This document shows, piece by piece, positions 24,765 to 35,210 of a DNA stretch of 64,000 nt. The position numbers were made by a program, and so were the translations under genes. The stretch lies in contig CM023538.1 in NCBI GenBank assembly GCA_013350335.1, positions 51,635,269 to 51,699,268 of the forward strand, written 5' to 3'. The stretch is from Chimonanthus salicifolius. Lineage: Eukaryota; Streptophyta; Magnoliopsida; Laurales; Calycanthaceae. Within the stretch, counting starts at the first letter, position 1. Every line of letters begins with the position of its first letter. The notes beneath the pieces were generated by a model. It saw nothing but the letters and a program-made list of their open reading frames with translations. It had not been told where the DNA came from and did not search any database.

Positions 24765-25905
24765 TTTTTTTTTTTAATGGTAACAAGTATAAATATATTA
24801 AGAGAGCAAGAAGAATAATACAGATAAGACATCCATGGATCTACGATAGTAAGACCCAAAGAAACCAAACAGGAAGAAGAGGGGAAAATGAAAGAAAAAC
24901 CCCACCAAAAGCATATATACCACAAAAAACAAAAAACCATCCCTAGGAGGCAAAAAGCCAGCCACCCCTAATGCACCTGAAGGGATATCATAAAGAAAAC
25001 CAACTCCTTGGGACGCTGTCCAAACACCACGAAAAAGAGCAACTACCTCTCCTACGACTCAGGCAATTGAAACTCCAAAAAATAAGGCACCGAATTTTCC
25101 ACAGAAAAGCCATCATTTGGAAACTCTTCAAACTCCTAACCTCTTTCGCTGTCTAACCTGTTGGCTATAGTGAACAAGGCTAATAATTCTTTTCGTTTTA
25201 GAAGATGAGGGAAACAAAGATCTGTCCCTCACTTCCGCCGTTTGAATTTCAGAGATAGCATGATCACTATTAACGAAATGAATCTCCAACTTTTTACCAA
25301 TCTCTAAGAATTATCAACGGTCTTCTTTCGAGTAGCCCTTAGCCTTTAGAAAATTTAAATCATCATTCTCTGAATCATGAGCTAAGCCTTTAATGCAGAA
25401 AATTTGTCAACCTTAGATTGAAGCTGTAAAATGTCAAACTCCAATTCTAAACTCGATTGAGGCATGTCAGCTAGATAAACTGGTTTATCGTTCTCAATTG
25501 CCATGCACATTTGACTCACTTCCGACTGCAGAGGGGAAGGCCATCTCAAACTTTGACTAGCTCCCAAAAAAGCTTAAGAAGAGGGAATAGGCCACTGTAT
25601 TGAATGGAGATGAGAATGACTGAAAGACTCATGAGAGTTCGAAAAGGGCGTCACAGAGAACTGAAGCCTTCGGTCCAAAGAGAAATAAGACTAAGGCCAT
25701 GGTAGGTGAAAAGAGTATGGGTCCAAAGTTGATCCAAAAGGTTGGTCCGATTAGCCTCAATGGATCTAGACAGCCTCGAACCAGAGCGGGAGAGACTGGC
25801 TCTTTCAAACTTAGATTTTCTCTTCTTCCCCGAGCCATCCTCAAAAGAAGAGGAGGTGATGATGTAGGAAGGAAGATAACACCTTGCTATTGCTTGTTTG
25901 CATTA
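24765..25905 (-). mobile_element. LINE-like 3' fragment, minus strand
   Basis: Poly-T at 24765-24775 is the poly(A) tail of a minus-strand insertion. It is preceded on that strand by TATATTTATACTTGTTACC, a plant-LINE-like terminus similar to that of the LINE at 3967. Minus-strand frames at 25629-25844 and 25382-25567 give Ser/Arg-rich and coiled-coil-like peptides that may derive from an ORF1, but no reverse transcriptase is present. No target duplication was found, so the upstream boundary is a guess. Confidence 0.45.
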
Positions 25906-26748
25906 TTTTCTTAGATTGTAAAAAGCATTTTCAGGATTTTCAACATAGATACCTGTGGTTCAAATTTCAAACACAAAATAGCATTACTGTGAGAAAATCA
26001 TTTACTTTTATTGGACTTATATTTCTTCAGCTTCTTTATAGTAAATCTAGTGGAAAAGTGCTAATCGCATCACGATGGTTCTTACTTTTAAAATATCTTA
26101 AAATTACTATAATTGTTTTTCATTACTTTAAGATATTATACTTAGTTTTGGTCAACTATATGGTCAAACTTGTGATATGAAACTATTTAAGTTGTAAATA
26201 AAGAGGCTTTACCGTCGATAACAAGTATTATAAACAAAATTGACGGTTTATCTCAACAAGATAACAAGACAAGGCGGATCACAAATTATGTAAAATGAAA
26301 GATGCCTAGGAAAGTACTCTTAAAATTAAATTTCATAAGATAAGAGCTAAGTGTCATGTAGACGTGTGTTGAATACTACATCAGTTGTGTGTTTGGAAGA
26401 CTTGAGCTGATAAGTGCGGGTTAAACAGCACCCATTGTGGCTATTCATTTTAATATGGCAAATGCATCTGTGATATAAGTCTCTTTTTACTTGTAACATT
26501 TAGGCTTGCAATGTAGATGGTCTAGCTGGGCTTCGGTCTTTCAAAGGCCTAGGTTTGGTTTGTATTTGCAAAGAGCCTACATCTAGTCCAGGTCCATGTT
26601 TTCCAATGTAATTTGAGCCTATACAAGTTCCTGTTTGTAAGGCTTGGGCTGACACGAGCATTTGGGCTTATTAGCGAACAAGAAATTTTTCGGCCATAGA
26701 TAGATTTAGTTTCAATTATGTTATGAAATACTGTACGGTTATAAATTA
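25906..26748. other. Noncoding stretch, no gene recognised
   Basis: AT-rich sequence with a hydrophobic plus-strand ORF (25884-26180) that has no recognisable domain. The part at 26520-26690 is rich in GGGCTT-type motifs. Confidence 0.45.
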
Positions 26749-26750
26749 TA

Positions 26751-26937
26751 CTCCCACTGTCTCAATTTAGTTGTCTCATATAGATTTTGGAATTGTCCCA
26801 TTTATATTGGACTAGCATAAAGTGTGTTAAAAGGGATGAGAATCACCTCTTAGCTGCATGGTAGTTTAAAGTCAAATTTAAGTTTCTTAAAAAATACAAA
26901 TGTTTAAAATGAGACAACTGAAATAAGATGGAGGAAG
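26751..26937. mobile_element. Stowaway-like MITE
   Basis: A 187-bp element flanked by TA on both sides (26749-26750 and 26938-26939). The left terminus is CTCCCACTGTCTCAATTTAG, followed by TTGTCTCAT. The right terminus is the inverted form, ATGAGACAACTGAAATAAGA followed by TGGAGGAAG. CTCCCTCCGTCTCA-type ends with a TA duplication are typical of Stowaway (Tc1/mariner) MITEs. Confidence 0.85.
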
Positions 26938-26939
26938 TA

Positions 26940-28210
26940 TTACAATAAATCACTATAATATTTATACATATATTATAGATAAAATACAAAATGTTAGTTA
27001 AACAAACTCAAGCCTTATGAACTCTCACATTTGCTTACCTTCAGGGCTATAGGCATGGATCACGCTTAACATTTTAAAAGCAGTAGGCCTGACAGAGCAA
27101 TTTCAAACTTGAGCCAATTGTTGTGAGCCTGAAAATGAGTTCTACCCAGCCTAGTTTTGTAAAAGCCCATATTATTATGTAATTTTCAATCATTTTATTA
27201 TTTATTTATTTTATTTCTATAAATCATAACTTAAAATAACACTCATTGACTAAGAAAATAAATTATAAAATTATTTCTACAAATTTTCCTCATTTATATC
27301 CTTTTCCTTGTAATTGTCACCATTTAATTACTAATTATATAATTTCCCACTATCGTAACTTCAAAAATATATTAGAAGATGTAAATGTCCAATATTTTAT
27401 GAAAAAATTACATATTTAATAAGCTCATAATTATCTGCATTTACTGTAATTTTTTTAGATTTTTTTTTTTTAAAACAAGGACAAGAGAGAGAAAAAGTTC
27501 GGCCGATATGAAAAATCGGCTTCTACCCCTGCTTTTAACAGTCTACGATCGGCCCAACTTGCATTACCATCTACAGTGCCACATACCTTAGGACCTAAGG
27601 ATGGTGGATCTACTTTCTTTATATATTTAAACAATAAATCATTCTTTGTCCCTTTACAAACTTTTGTACATTTCTTTTTAATTTTTGGATATTTATATCA
27701 AAATCGTGGATGAATCAGTCAAACCCACCAAATTCAATGATATTATCTATTTTTTTTATATATTTTTTCATCTTTTTTTGCAAGAGTTTCTTCAGTTTCA
27801 AATAACAACATGATAATGGTAGATCAATTCTTCCAACTTACAAAATTCAATTTTAAAATCTCTTTTCCGATGCTTTAGTTTTGTTTTACACAAATTTATC
27901 TATTTTCTAATACTAATATTGTAAGAACATGTCAAATTTTCAAATTCACCAATTTGAATCTTAATTTTTTAGCCATTTTCAGGATAATTTTTTTCTATTT
28001 TTTTTTTTCTAACATCGAAGCAAATCAACCGTTTAATGAGTGTAAAATAAAGATTTATTTGAAAGTAACTATAAATTCTGTTTTATATATAAATTGAGTA
28101 AAGAAATGAAAATATTAATGCCACAACAAGTTGAAAATTTAGAAATTCAGTAGTAATAAAAAACCATTTAGTGAGACACAAGTGCCAGTGCGGCCCAGAG
28201 TTGAGGGGCT
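26940..28210. other. AT-rich noncoding stretch
   Basis: No gene seen. A CGGCCGATATGAAAAATCGGC-like short inverted motif near 27501 recalls the element at 52695. Confidence 0.5.
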
Positions 28211-28217
28211 TCTTACC

Positions 28218-28336
28218 ATATTCATTTGCTTTGTCTCCACGTTAGGAGTGTGATTGGCCGCTGTTTGTCTTTTCTTTTTGCCTGCTTGCCATATTCATTC
28301 CCTTTGTCTCTATGTTAGCAGTGTGATTGGCTGCTG
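28218..28336 (+). repeat. Tandem duplication, about 72-bp period
   Basis: Two copies of a segment starting CATATTCATT and ending GTGTGATTGGC(C/T)GCTG, at 28218-28265 and 28290-28336. Confidence 0.8.
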
Positions 28337-28410
28337 ATTGGTGAGATAGGTTGTGCCTATGGGAGGTGTCATTGTGAATTCATCAAAATCTAAGTTATTG
28401 ATTGAAGCAA

Positions 28411-28720
28411 AATAGGGCTGAAATTGGGTCGGGTCGAGTTTCTTAAACCAACTTGACCCGAGTCAATAAAATATAGAACCCGACCCTAACTTTTGACTCG
28501 AAATTCTCGACCCAACCGGACTCAAAATCTAACCCGATTCAATCCGAATTCTGACCCGACCTGCATTTTGAATCCATTTTAGCCTAATTTTAGTTGGGTC
28601 GGGTTAACTTGAAAATCCCTCAACTCGACCCACCTAAATTTCATGCGGGTTTCTTCCTTCTCAACCCAACCCAACTCGCATGACCCAACCTGCATGATTT
28701 CTTGGGTTGGGTCATGCAGG
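28411..28720. mobile_element. Degenerate hAT-like MITE, GGGTCGGGT-rich
   Basis: It starts TAGGGCTGAAATTGGGTCGG, matching the terminus of the intact MITE at 46342, and carries the same alternating GGGTCGGGT / ACCCGACCC and GCATGACCC blocks. The right terminus is missing, so the end is approximate. Confidence 0.5.
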
Positions 28721-28879
28721 TCAGATTAAAGCAAAGGTTGTTCAATTCTATGCCCAAACAAGTCGATAGACTGGGTGGGTCTACAAAAACTGGGATAGTC
28801 CCTCAAAACTGGGTCGATTCCACAAATTTGGCTGAAAACGAGCTATAAACGATTTAAGGACAATCCAAAAGGGACTAGA

Positions 28880-29180
28880 AATGCTCCAGAAATGATCTCA
28901 AAACAAGCTAGAAACAGTTCAAAACTTGGCCTGACACGGGTCGGGCCTAACTGCTGGGTCGAGAGGTTGGGCTGGGCTGAACGGAGCTGGATTGGCTGAC
29001 TTGGCCGAAGGCGAGCTGCTGCTGGGCCGAACAGGTTGTTCGGCTCGGATCAAGGTGGGCTGGAACTACTGGGCTCAACAAGGCCTGCTAGGCGGACTGG
29101 CTGCTGGGCCCAGAGAGGACTTGGGCTTGGATCTGAGGAACTGGGCAGAAATTGGATTGGATCAGCTGGGCAGTTGGGCT
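28880..29180. repeat. GC-rich GCTGGGC low-complexity stretch
   Basis: Repeated GGGCTGG / GCTGGGC / TTGGGCT words with no clear period. The 65-codon plus-strand ORF (28992-29189) is a compositional artefact. Downstream (29285-29395) a diverged duplication of GTAGGTTGTAGCTT is visible. Confidence 0.6.
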
Positions 29181-29654
29181 GAGGCATGAGCTAGCAAAAG
29201 GCCAGAGAAGGTCGCACGTTGCTAGCCGAACGGCCAAGGGGGCAGCTGGAGCGAGGAGAAGAGGAAAAGGAGATGAGAAAAATCCACGTAGGTTGTAGCT
29301 TACATGTTTGGCATTGATAACATCCCAGGTAGGTTGTAGCTTGCTTTAGGTACATGTAAGTTGGAGCTTGCATGTTCAACATTGATTAAATCCCATGTTC
29401 CTCGTGGTTCCTCTACTGGGCTAGTGATCTACTGAACTCGTGAAGCTCACTCCTTTACCGTTTCAACTTTCATGATCCCTGCTGGAAGATGAAAAAGGTG
29501 CAGTTCTTGAGACACCTTAGAGATGCGGTTCGCAGAGATGATGTTTTTATTTGAGATTGTTTACGTTTATACGACATTGATGTGGAAATTTTATGAATTG
29601 GACGTTAGAGGTCCAATTTGATTTATTAATGAATAAGGATTCAGACTTGGTGAG

Positions 29655-32600
29655 TGATGTGAAATTTTAAATTACTCGCAAGCGTACGAACCGATATATA
29701 GTATAGAGTATGAGTGCGAGGTCGTACCCAAGGGAAATCTACAAAATATATGTACGAAATAAAAAATCGCACTATTTAAAAATGATGTGATTTAAGTAAA
29801 TAATTTTCTAAAACATTTAGTTATAATCTTAATTTAAAAAAAATGAATAGTTTTGATGAATTTTTGAGAAAAAGAAAAAAAAAAAATCAAGAATAAATTT
29901 TTTTTACATAATCTACAATGGAATCGGGTCAAACATCGACGCGGCATATTATCCAATTTAAAAATAATAAAATCACGGCCTAGACTATGAAATGTTCTAG
30001 AGTTATAAAATATAATTCAAATTTATTTTCTATTAAAATTCTAATTAGAATTTTTATGTCATCCTTTAAATCAGATTTTTTTTCAATTCAAGCCTTAGGC
30101 TTGAGCGGGTTTTATACTTGTGTTTCCCCAAATCTAAAACAACTGTTCTTGATAAGAACCTTAGATTGGAAAGACGGCAAGTCCCACTGATCCTAATAGG
30201 GGTTCTACTTTCGTTAAAAAAAATTCTAAAATAGTTTCTTACATAATATTCATAAAAAGAATTAAAAATAAAATACAAATCATCACTATTAATATTTTAA
30301 TAACTGGGAACATCATAAATCTAAACAACTGCCATGAATTTTTATTAATAAATTGGAAATGAAATACAATTCTTTTTGAACTTGACATAAAAATAAAAAT
30401 AAAAATAAAATAACTTACAAGAAATTATTTATTTTTTTCTCTTCTGTCTTTTGGTCGTCCAGTTTCAGTCCCTTCGATGTCTAGCCCCGTTCAACCTTCA
30501 ACGGACCCGAAGCCTTGAATTTATAGGAGAAAAGGGATAAGATAGGGGGTCCTTCAAACTCAGCCGGGATAAGAGACCCGTTCAAATTTAAACTCAGCCG
30601 GGATATAAGGATCGGCTACTCTTATCTTTCCTTTCTTATCTTCTTTTTGAACCCAGCTGCTTATCTTATTTTTCTATTTCAATTTTGAAAACCAAGCTCC
30701 CAACGACGGATGATTCTTATCCATTTTTATCCTCATCTCTTCTACCTTTGCCAGATTTGCTCTGTTTTTGGTTCAAAATACTTCCTCATCCTCATCCTCT
30801 TTGCTTATCTTATCCTTCTTCTACTTATTCAAATTTGAAACCAGCTGCTACATGGCAGCTGGTTTACGGCTCAGCACAGCATCTGCATTTCGATTCCTTC
30901 TGTTTATCCCAGCTAAACATCAAATTCTTCTTTATCCTCTGATCTTCCTTTCTCAGTTTCAATCGGCTAATCTTATCCTTATCTTATATTCCTTCTTTGC
31001 TTCACGCCTCTATCTTCTTTGGATTGGATAACCATATCTCCCTTTGGCTGCCGTTCTCTCTCTTTTTTATCTCCTTTCAACTGACTCTTCTCTCTTCCTG
31101 GCTGAGAGATAGAACCCAAGACCAATTAGAAGATCTTCCGCCTTCAACCTCTGCAACTGCCGATATCTCTAGATCTGGATCTGTGCTTGCTGCTACTGTC
31201 TTCTGTTTTCAGCTGCACTGCCGTGTTCACTGTCGGCTGCTGCCTGCTCGGCTGCTGTTTATCAGCCGGCTGCGATGGAACCTTGCTGCAGCTCTGCTTC
31301 AGCCGGCTGCTTTGCTCGGACTGCCATCTTTCTCGGCTGCTGCCTGCTGTGTTTCGCTGTGTGTCGCCGCTGGCTGCTCGGGCGGCTGTTGCTGCTCTGC
31401 CTTTGCTCGGGCTGGTGCTACTGGCTGCCGTTGCCTGTGTTGCTGTGGCTGTTGGTTGCAGCTGCAGCTGCATCTCAGCTGCTCTGTTCGTTTTTAGCTG
31501 TCCTCTTCGACTGCTCTCTGTTCGGACTGCTCAGACTTCCCAGCTGGAGACGGTTTGCTTGGCTTTCATTGCTGAGATCGCTGCTGTCCGTGTGCCGCCG
31601 CTGGCTGCTGCTGTACTTCTTCCTTTCCTCTGCTCTGTTCATCTTCTTCTCAGCAGGTGGCTGCCGTGTATGGCTGCCCAGCCTCTCTGCTGGTTGCCGC
31701 TTTCATGGCTGATTGCATCTCAGCTGGCTGCTGATTGCTCGGCATCTGATATCACAGCCGCTGTCGTTGCTCTGCCTCTGTTCTCTGTCTATCTGAGCTG
31801 CTTGCTTGCTCGCCTGCATGCTCGGCTGCCTTTCTTCTCTTTTTCGGTTTAGCTGCTGGTGTCTTCCCGTGTGCGCCGCCGCTGCTGTTCATGCCTTCAG
31901 CTGCCCTCTTCGGCTGGTTGCCACTGCCGCTGCTCTGCTTCAGCCCGGATTGGCTGCTCTCAGCTGACTGCCTGCTTTGGTTGCCGCTGTGCATGGCTGC
32001 CAGTCGGCTGCACTCCTTCTTCTCTGCTTTCTTCCCTTGCCTTCAGTCGGTTGCTGTCTGCTGTGCACCGCTGCCTTCTGTTTCAGCCGGCTGCTGCTTT
32101 GCATCGCTGCAATCTGCCAGCAGTAGACTGTTTATGGCTGCCCTTCATGGCAGCTGGTCTCAGCTCTGCTGTTTGCAGTGCTGGCTGCTTTGTATCAGCC
32201 GGCTGCCTTTCTCAACTCGGGCGCTGTTGTCCACCTTTAGAAACAGGCCCAGAGGACCCGGCCATGCTGCCTTCTGATGACTCCTGTAAACAGAGAAGGG
32301 AAAAAAATAGAAAAGAAAAGAAAAGAAGAAAAATGGAAATAGTTTCTTTCGGACTTTTCCTTCAGTGCCGGGCACCCGATCGACAGTAAATGAGACTCTG
32401 ACTTTCACTCAAAATTTGGATAATAAAATTTTAATTACACGAGTGTAGAAAGTTATAGGTTCTGAGAACCAACTGGTTTAACCAATTTGACCTGACCATT
32501 TTGAAATTGACGTCGACCGTATTTTTTACTTTTATCATTTTTATTTTTATTTTCTTTTCTTTTTTTATATTTCATAAAATAAACTATAAAAACTAAAAAC

Positions 32601-32686
32601 AAAACTAAACATATCTAATATTTATAAAATAAGGACTAATTAATCTAATATTAAAGGGTAAAATTGTAATTTTACGGTGTTCATCA
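29655..32686 (-). repeat. 3' LTR of the Athila-type element
   Basis: A 3032-bp LTR with perfect TGATG/CATCA end symmetry. A GC-rich core (about 31150-32230) is packed with GGCTGCTG and CAGCCGGCTG words. Relative to the other LTR it has a 12-bp addition (about 30032-30043, a local direct repeat) and lacks 17 bp near 31256. Plus-strand ORFs in the core (30997-31497, 31187-31852, 31859-32389) are antisense, Leu/Ala/Cys-rich and compositional. Confidence 0.95.
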
Positions 32687-32702
32687 AATACCCCCAAACT
32701 TA
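32687..32702 (-). promoter_or_regulatory. Polypurine tract of the Athila-type element
   Basis: The minus strand reads TAAGTTTGGGGGTATT directly before the 3' LTR start (TGATG on that strand). This is the expected place and composition for the plus-strand DNA primer. Confidence 0.8.
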
Positions 32703-34380
32703 GATTTTGCTAGTCCTCGAGCAAAATTAAAAACTAAAAACTAAAATGGAAAATTAAAAAATCCTAAATGACACCACTTTCGCTGGCTCTCTCGATTGCA
32801 TTTAGCGTATGCAACAAGCCTTTAAACCCCTAGGTTACCCCTAGTGGACGAGTTATAGTCTCGTGAGGGTTTCCAGTGATGATACCCACAAACATCATCA
32901 TTTTTTTTTCTCTTTTTTTTTTATTATTTATTTTTCAGCAAAAACACAACCAAAAATCTAAACATCATACAACTCTAAAATTCATTTTACAAGACTTATA
33001 CTCGGAGTGTTGTGTGTGATAGCCATTATTAAGATAGTCTTCTTTTTCCAAATTGACACGAGTTTTATAACCAACATTGGAAAATACGCTTTGACTTCAA
33101 ACCTCACCAGATATATCTCTCAGAAAGATTAATTCTCAGAGGTGGGTTTATTTTCTCTCAAGGTATATGTGAGCGGAATTTATGTTTTCGAATCAAAATT
33201 CTCACATATGTTTTAAACAAAGACGGCATAAATGAAGAAAATAATTGATCTCATGATTAGATACCATTTTCTTAAGAACGTTGAGTCAAACACCTTTATT
33301 TTTCCTCCTCTATTCTCCACATGAAATACCTTATTTAGACTTAGGATCAATAGGACTTTCTAATAGGACGAAACGAGGCTTAGGACCGGGTTATATCAAG
33401 GAAGGGATAAAAGACTCTAAAAATTAACATTTTCACAGGAAAAGGTTAGAGGTCTTCATAATATGAGCGGGATATTTTTCCTCTAATATTTTTTTCCTTT
33501 TTTTTTTTTTTAACATCCCATTTTGACGTATGGATGTTTTTTTCAGCAAATTTTTTTTTTTTTTTTTAAGAAACCTCTTTTCTTTTTCAACATCCCTCTT
33601 TGATGTGTGGATGTTCCCATCTTGCTTTCTTTTTTATTTTCATTTTTCAGTGAATTTTATCCCAAAATCTTCCCTAACCTTTTCTCATATGATAATAGGT
33701 AATGGATATAAAATTTTGGCTCAAACTCCATATCCGGAGTTAGGTATGGAAGATATGGCTAGTCAATAAAAGAGGCTATATTAGGCTCAAATAGGGAACT
33801 GTCAAGATGGAATGACCAAAGTAGGTGGGCTTGAAGGCTCAAACGGTCAAAAAAATGGCCTATATCATATCCTAAGCTTCATAAGATGATTTCTTTGTTT
33901 TGAATAAATTCAGAAAAATTTCAGGTGTAATAACTCAATTTTAATGGCATTCTTAGTAATATGACCAAAACAATGATAATGAGATCACTCAACGACTCGA
34001 TGCGTTTATCAAAGAAATAAGGATTTACTTATAACCCTCAAAAGGACAGAATGGCTCTAAAACTCACTGGGTTTAAGTCTCCACTAGTATTCCTCTGGTG
34101 ATCACTTGACTCATGAAAATTTTTCTTTTTCAGACTAACATTAATATGACTGTGTACATAGAATTCCGAGCATAAAGCCTATAAAAGTCTTTCCGGAAAA
34201 GTATGATATAAAGATTTTCATTTACGTATTAATGCTAAAAAATTATTCTATGACTCTTTTTACGTCAGATTGTCGAGACGCATGATTATCTTAGACCTCA
34301 ATTGACATTCTTGTTAAGTACCAAGGTGTCTCAGCTTTTGCCTACTCTACCCTTAAAAGATTAAGTTTGTCTCTCTCTGC

Positions 34381-34812
34381 CTAAGAAAATTTTGACTCGT
34401 TTAACGTCAGATTGTCAAGACGTTTATAGTCCCCTAAACGAAAATCAACAGTTCTTTGAACATCAAGGAGTCTCAGTCTTTCCGGACTTACTCTACCTTT
34501 GACTAGGTCCAAATAAATCTGTCTATTTTCACTAATAGGTTTATGTTTTGCTGCTGTCACACAGCGAACTCCTTGCTCAGATATTTTTCCATTACAATTC
34601 CCATGTCCACATTTGTGACAGATTCCTAGCCTCTTAGCTTTCCTCTTTGCAGCCAAAGTGCTTCGACCACAAAGAGGTCTGGGTTGCTCCTCTTGGATTT
34701 CCAGCTTCCTCACCCTCATAGCTAAGGAAACGATTTTCCTACACAAGTCTGGGGGTACTTGTGTTCTAGACAGACACAAAGCGAAAACAAAAACTCGACC
34801 GTCTACGTGCAT
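34381..34812 (-). CDS. Uncharacterised 143-residue ORF between pol and 3' LTR
   Basis: An open frame of 143 residues with GTG or ATG near 34812. Visible features are a basic segment followed by a Cys/His cluster, ICHKCGHGNCNGK (about residues 64-76), and a C-terminal stretch with DVQRTVDFRLGDYKRLDNL. The Cys-x2-Cys-x4-Cys spacing suggests a possible metal-binding knot, though it may be a chance survivor of a decayed ORF. No signal peptide or membrane segment is evident, so an envelope-like role is not supported. Confidence 0.4.
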   Translation of the reverse strand: MHVDGRVFVFALCLSRTQVPPDLCRKIVSLAMRVRKLEIQEEQPRPLCGRSTLAAKRKAKRLGICHKCGHGNCNGKISEQGVRCVTAAKHKPISENRQIYLDLVKGRVSPERLRLLDVQRTVDFRLGDYKRLDNLTLNESKFS

Positions 34813-34922
34813 GACTCCTATCCAGTTCTTTAACGTCTGCTGGTCACAAAGACAAAACAGATGATGATTTTTTTTTTTTAATTTTTTTTTTTTAAAAAAA
34901 AAAAAATGGTAAATGACCTCAG

Positions 34923-34936
34923 TACCCCCAAACTTA
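34923..34936 (-). promoter_or_regulatory. Second, internal polypurine tract
   Basis: TAAGTTTGGGGGTA on the minus strand, identical to the core of the LTR-adjacent tract at 32689-32702. It lies about 270 bp after the pol stop. Confidence 0.6.
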
Positions 34937-35210
34937 AATTGAACATTGTCCCCAATGTTCCCTAATTGACACTGGCCAGGTGAAAAAGAGAACTTTTTTA
35001 GAAAACGAACAATCGGGTTTGGACATACCTAGGAATGCATAAGGTGCAAAATGGACCAAATAAAAATCCTATACTGACTCAATGAAAACCTAAATTAGAC
35101 ACTGAAGATGCAGACTGACTCAGACATAGACAAGTGGGTATGTGGGTTAGGGTAATGAAAATGATGAAGATGGGTAGGTGGGCGAATGGGTATGGATTCT
35201 CAAATCAGTT

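Larger units (their letters stand above)
32703..35210 (-). other. Region between pol and 3' LTR
   Basis: About 2.5 kb in the position where Athila-type elements can carry an env-like ORF. No transmembrane envelope-like frame survives. One minus-strand frame (34381-34812) is listed separately. A second purine tract identical over 14 nt to the LTR-adjacent one lies at 34923-34936. Homopolymer T runs occur around 33500-33590 and 34867-34905. Confidence 0.7.

Noticed and set aside
30997..32389. Long plus-strand Leu/Ala/Cys-rich ORFs in the left LTR
   Set aside because: Antisense to the element, produced by GGCTGCTG-rich sequence, and disrupted differently in the two LTRs.
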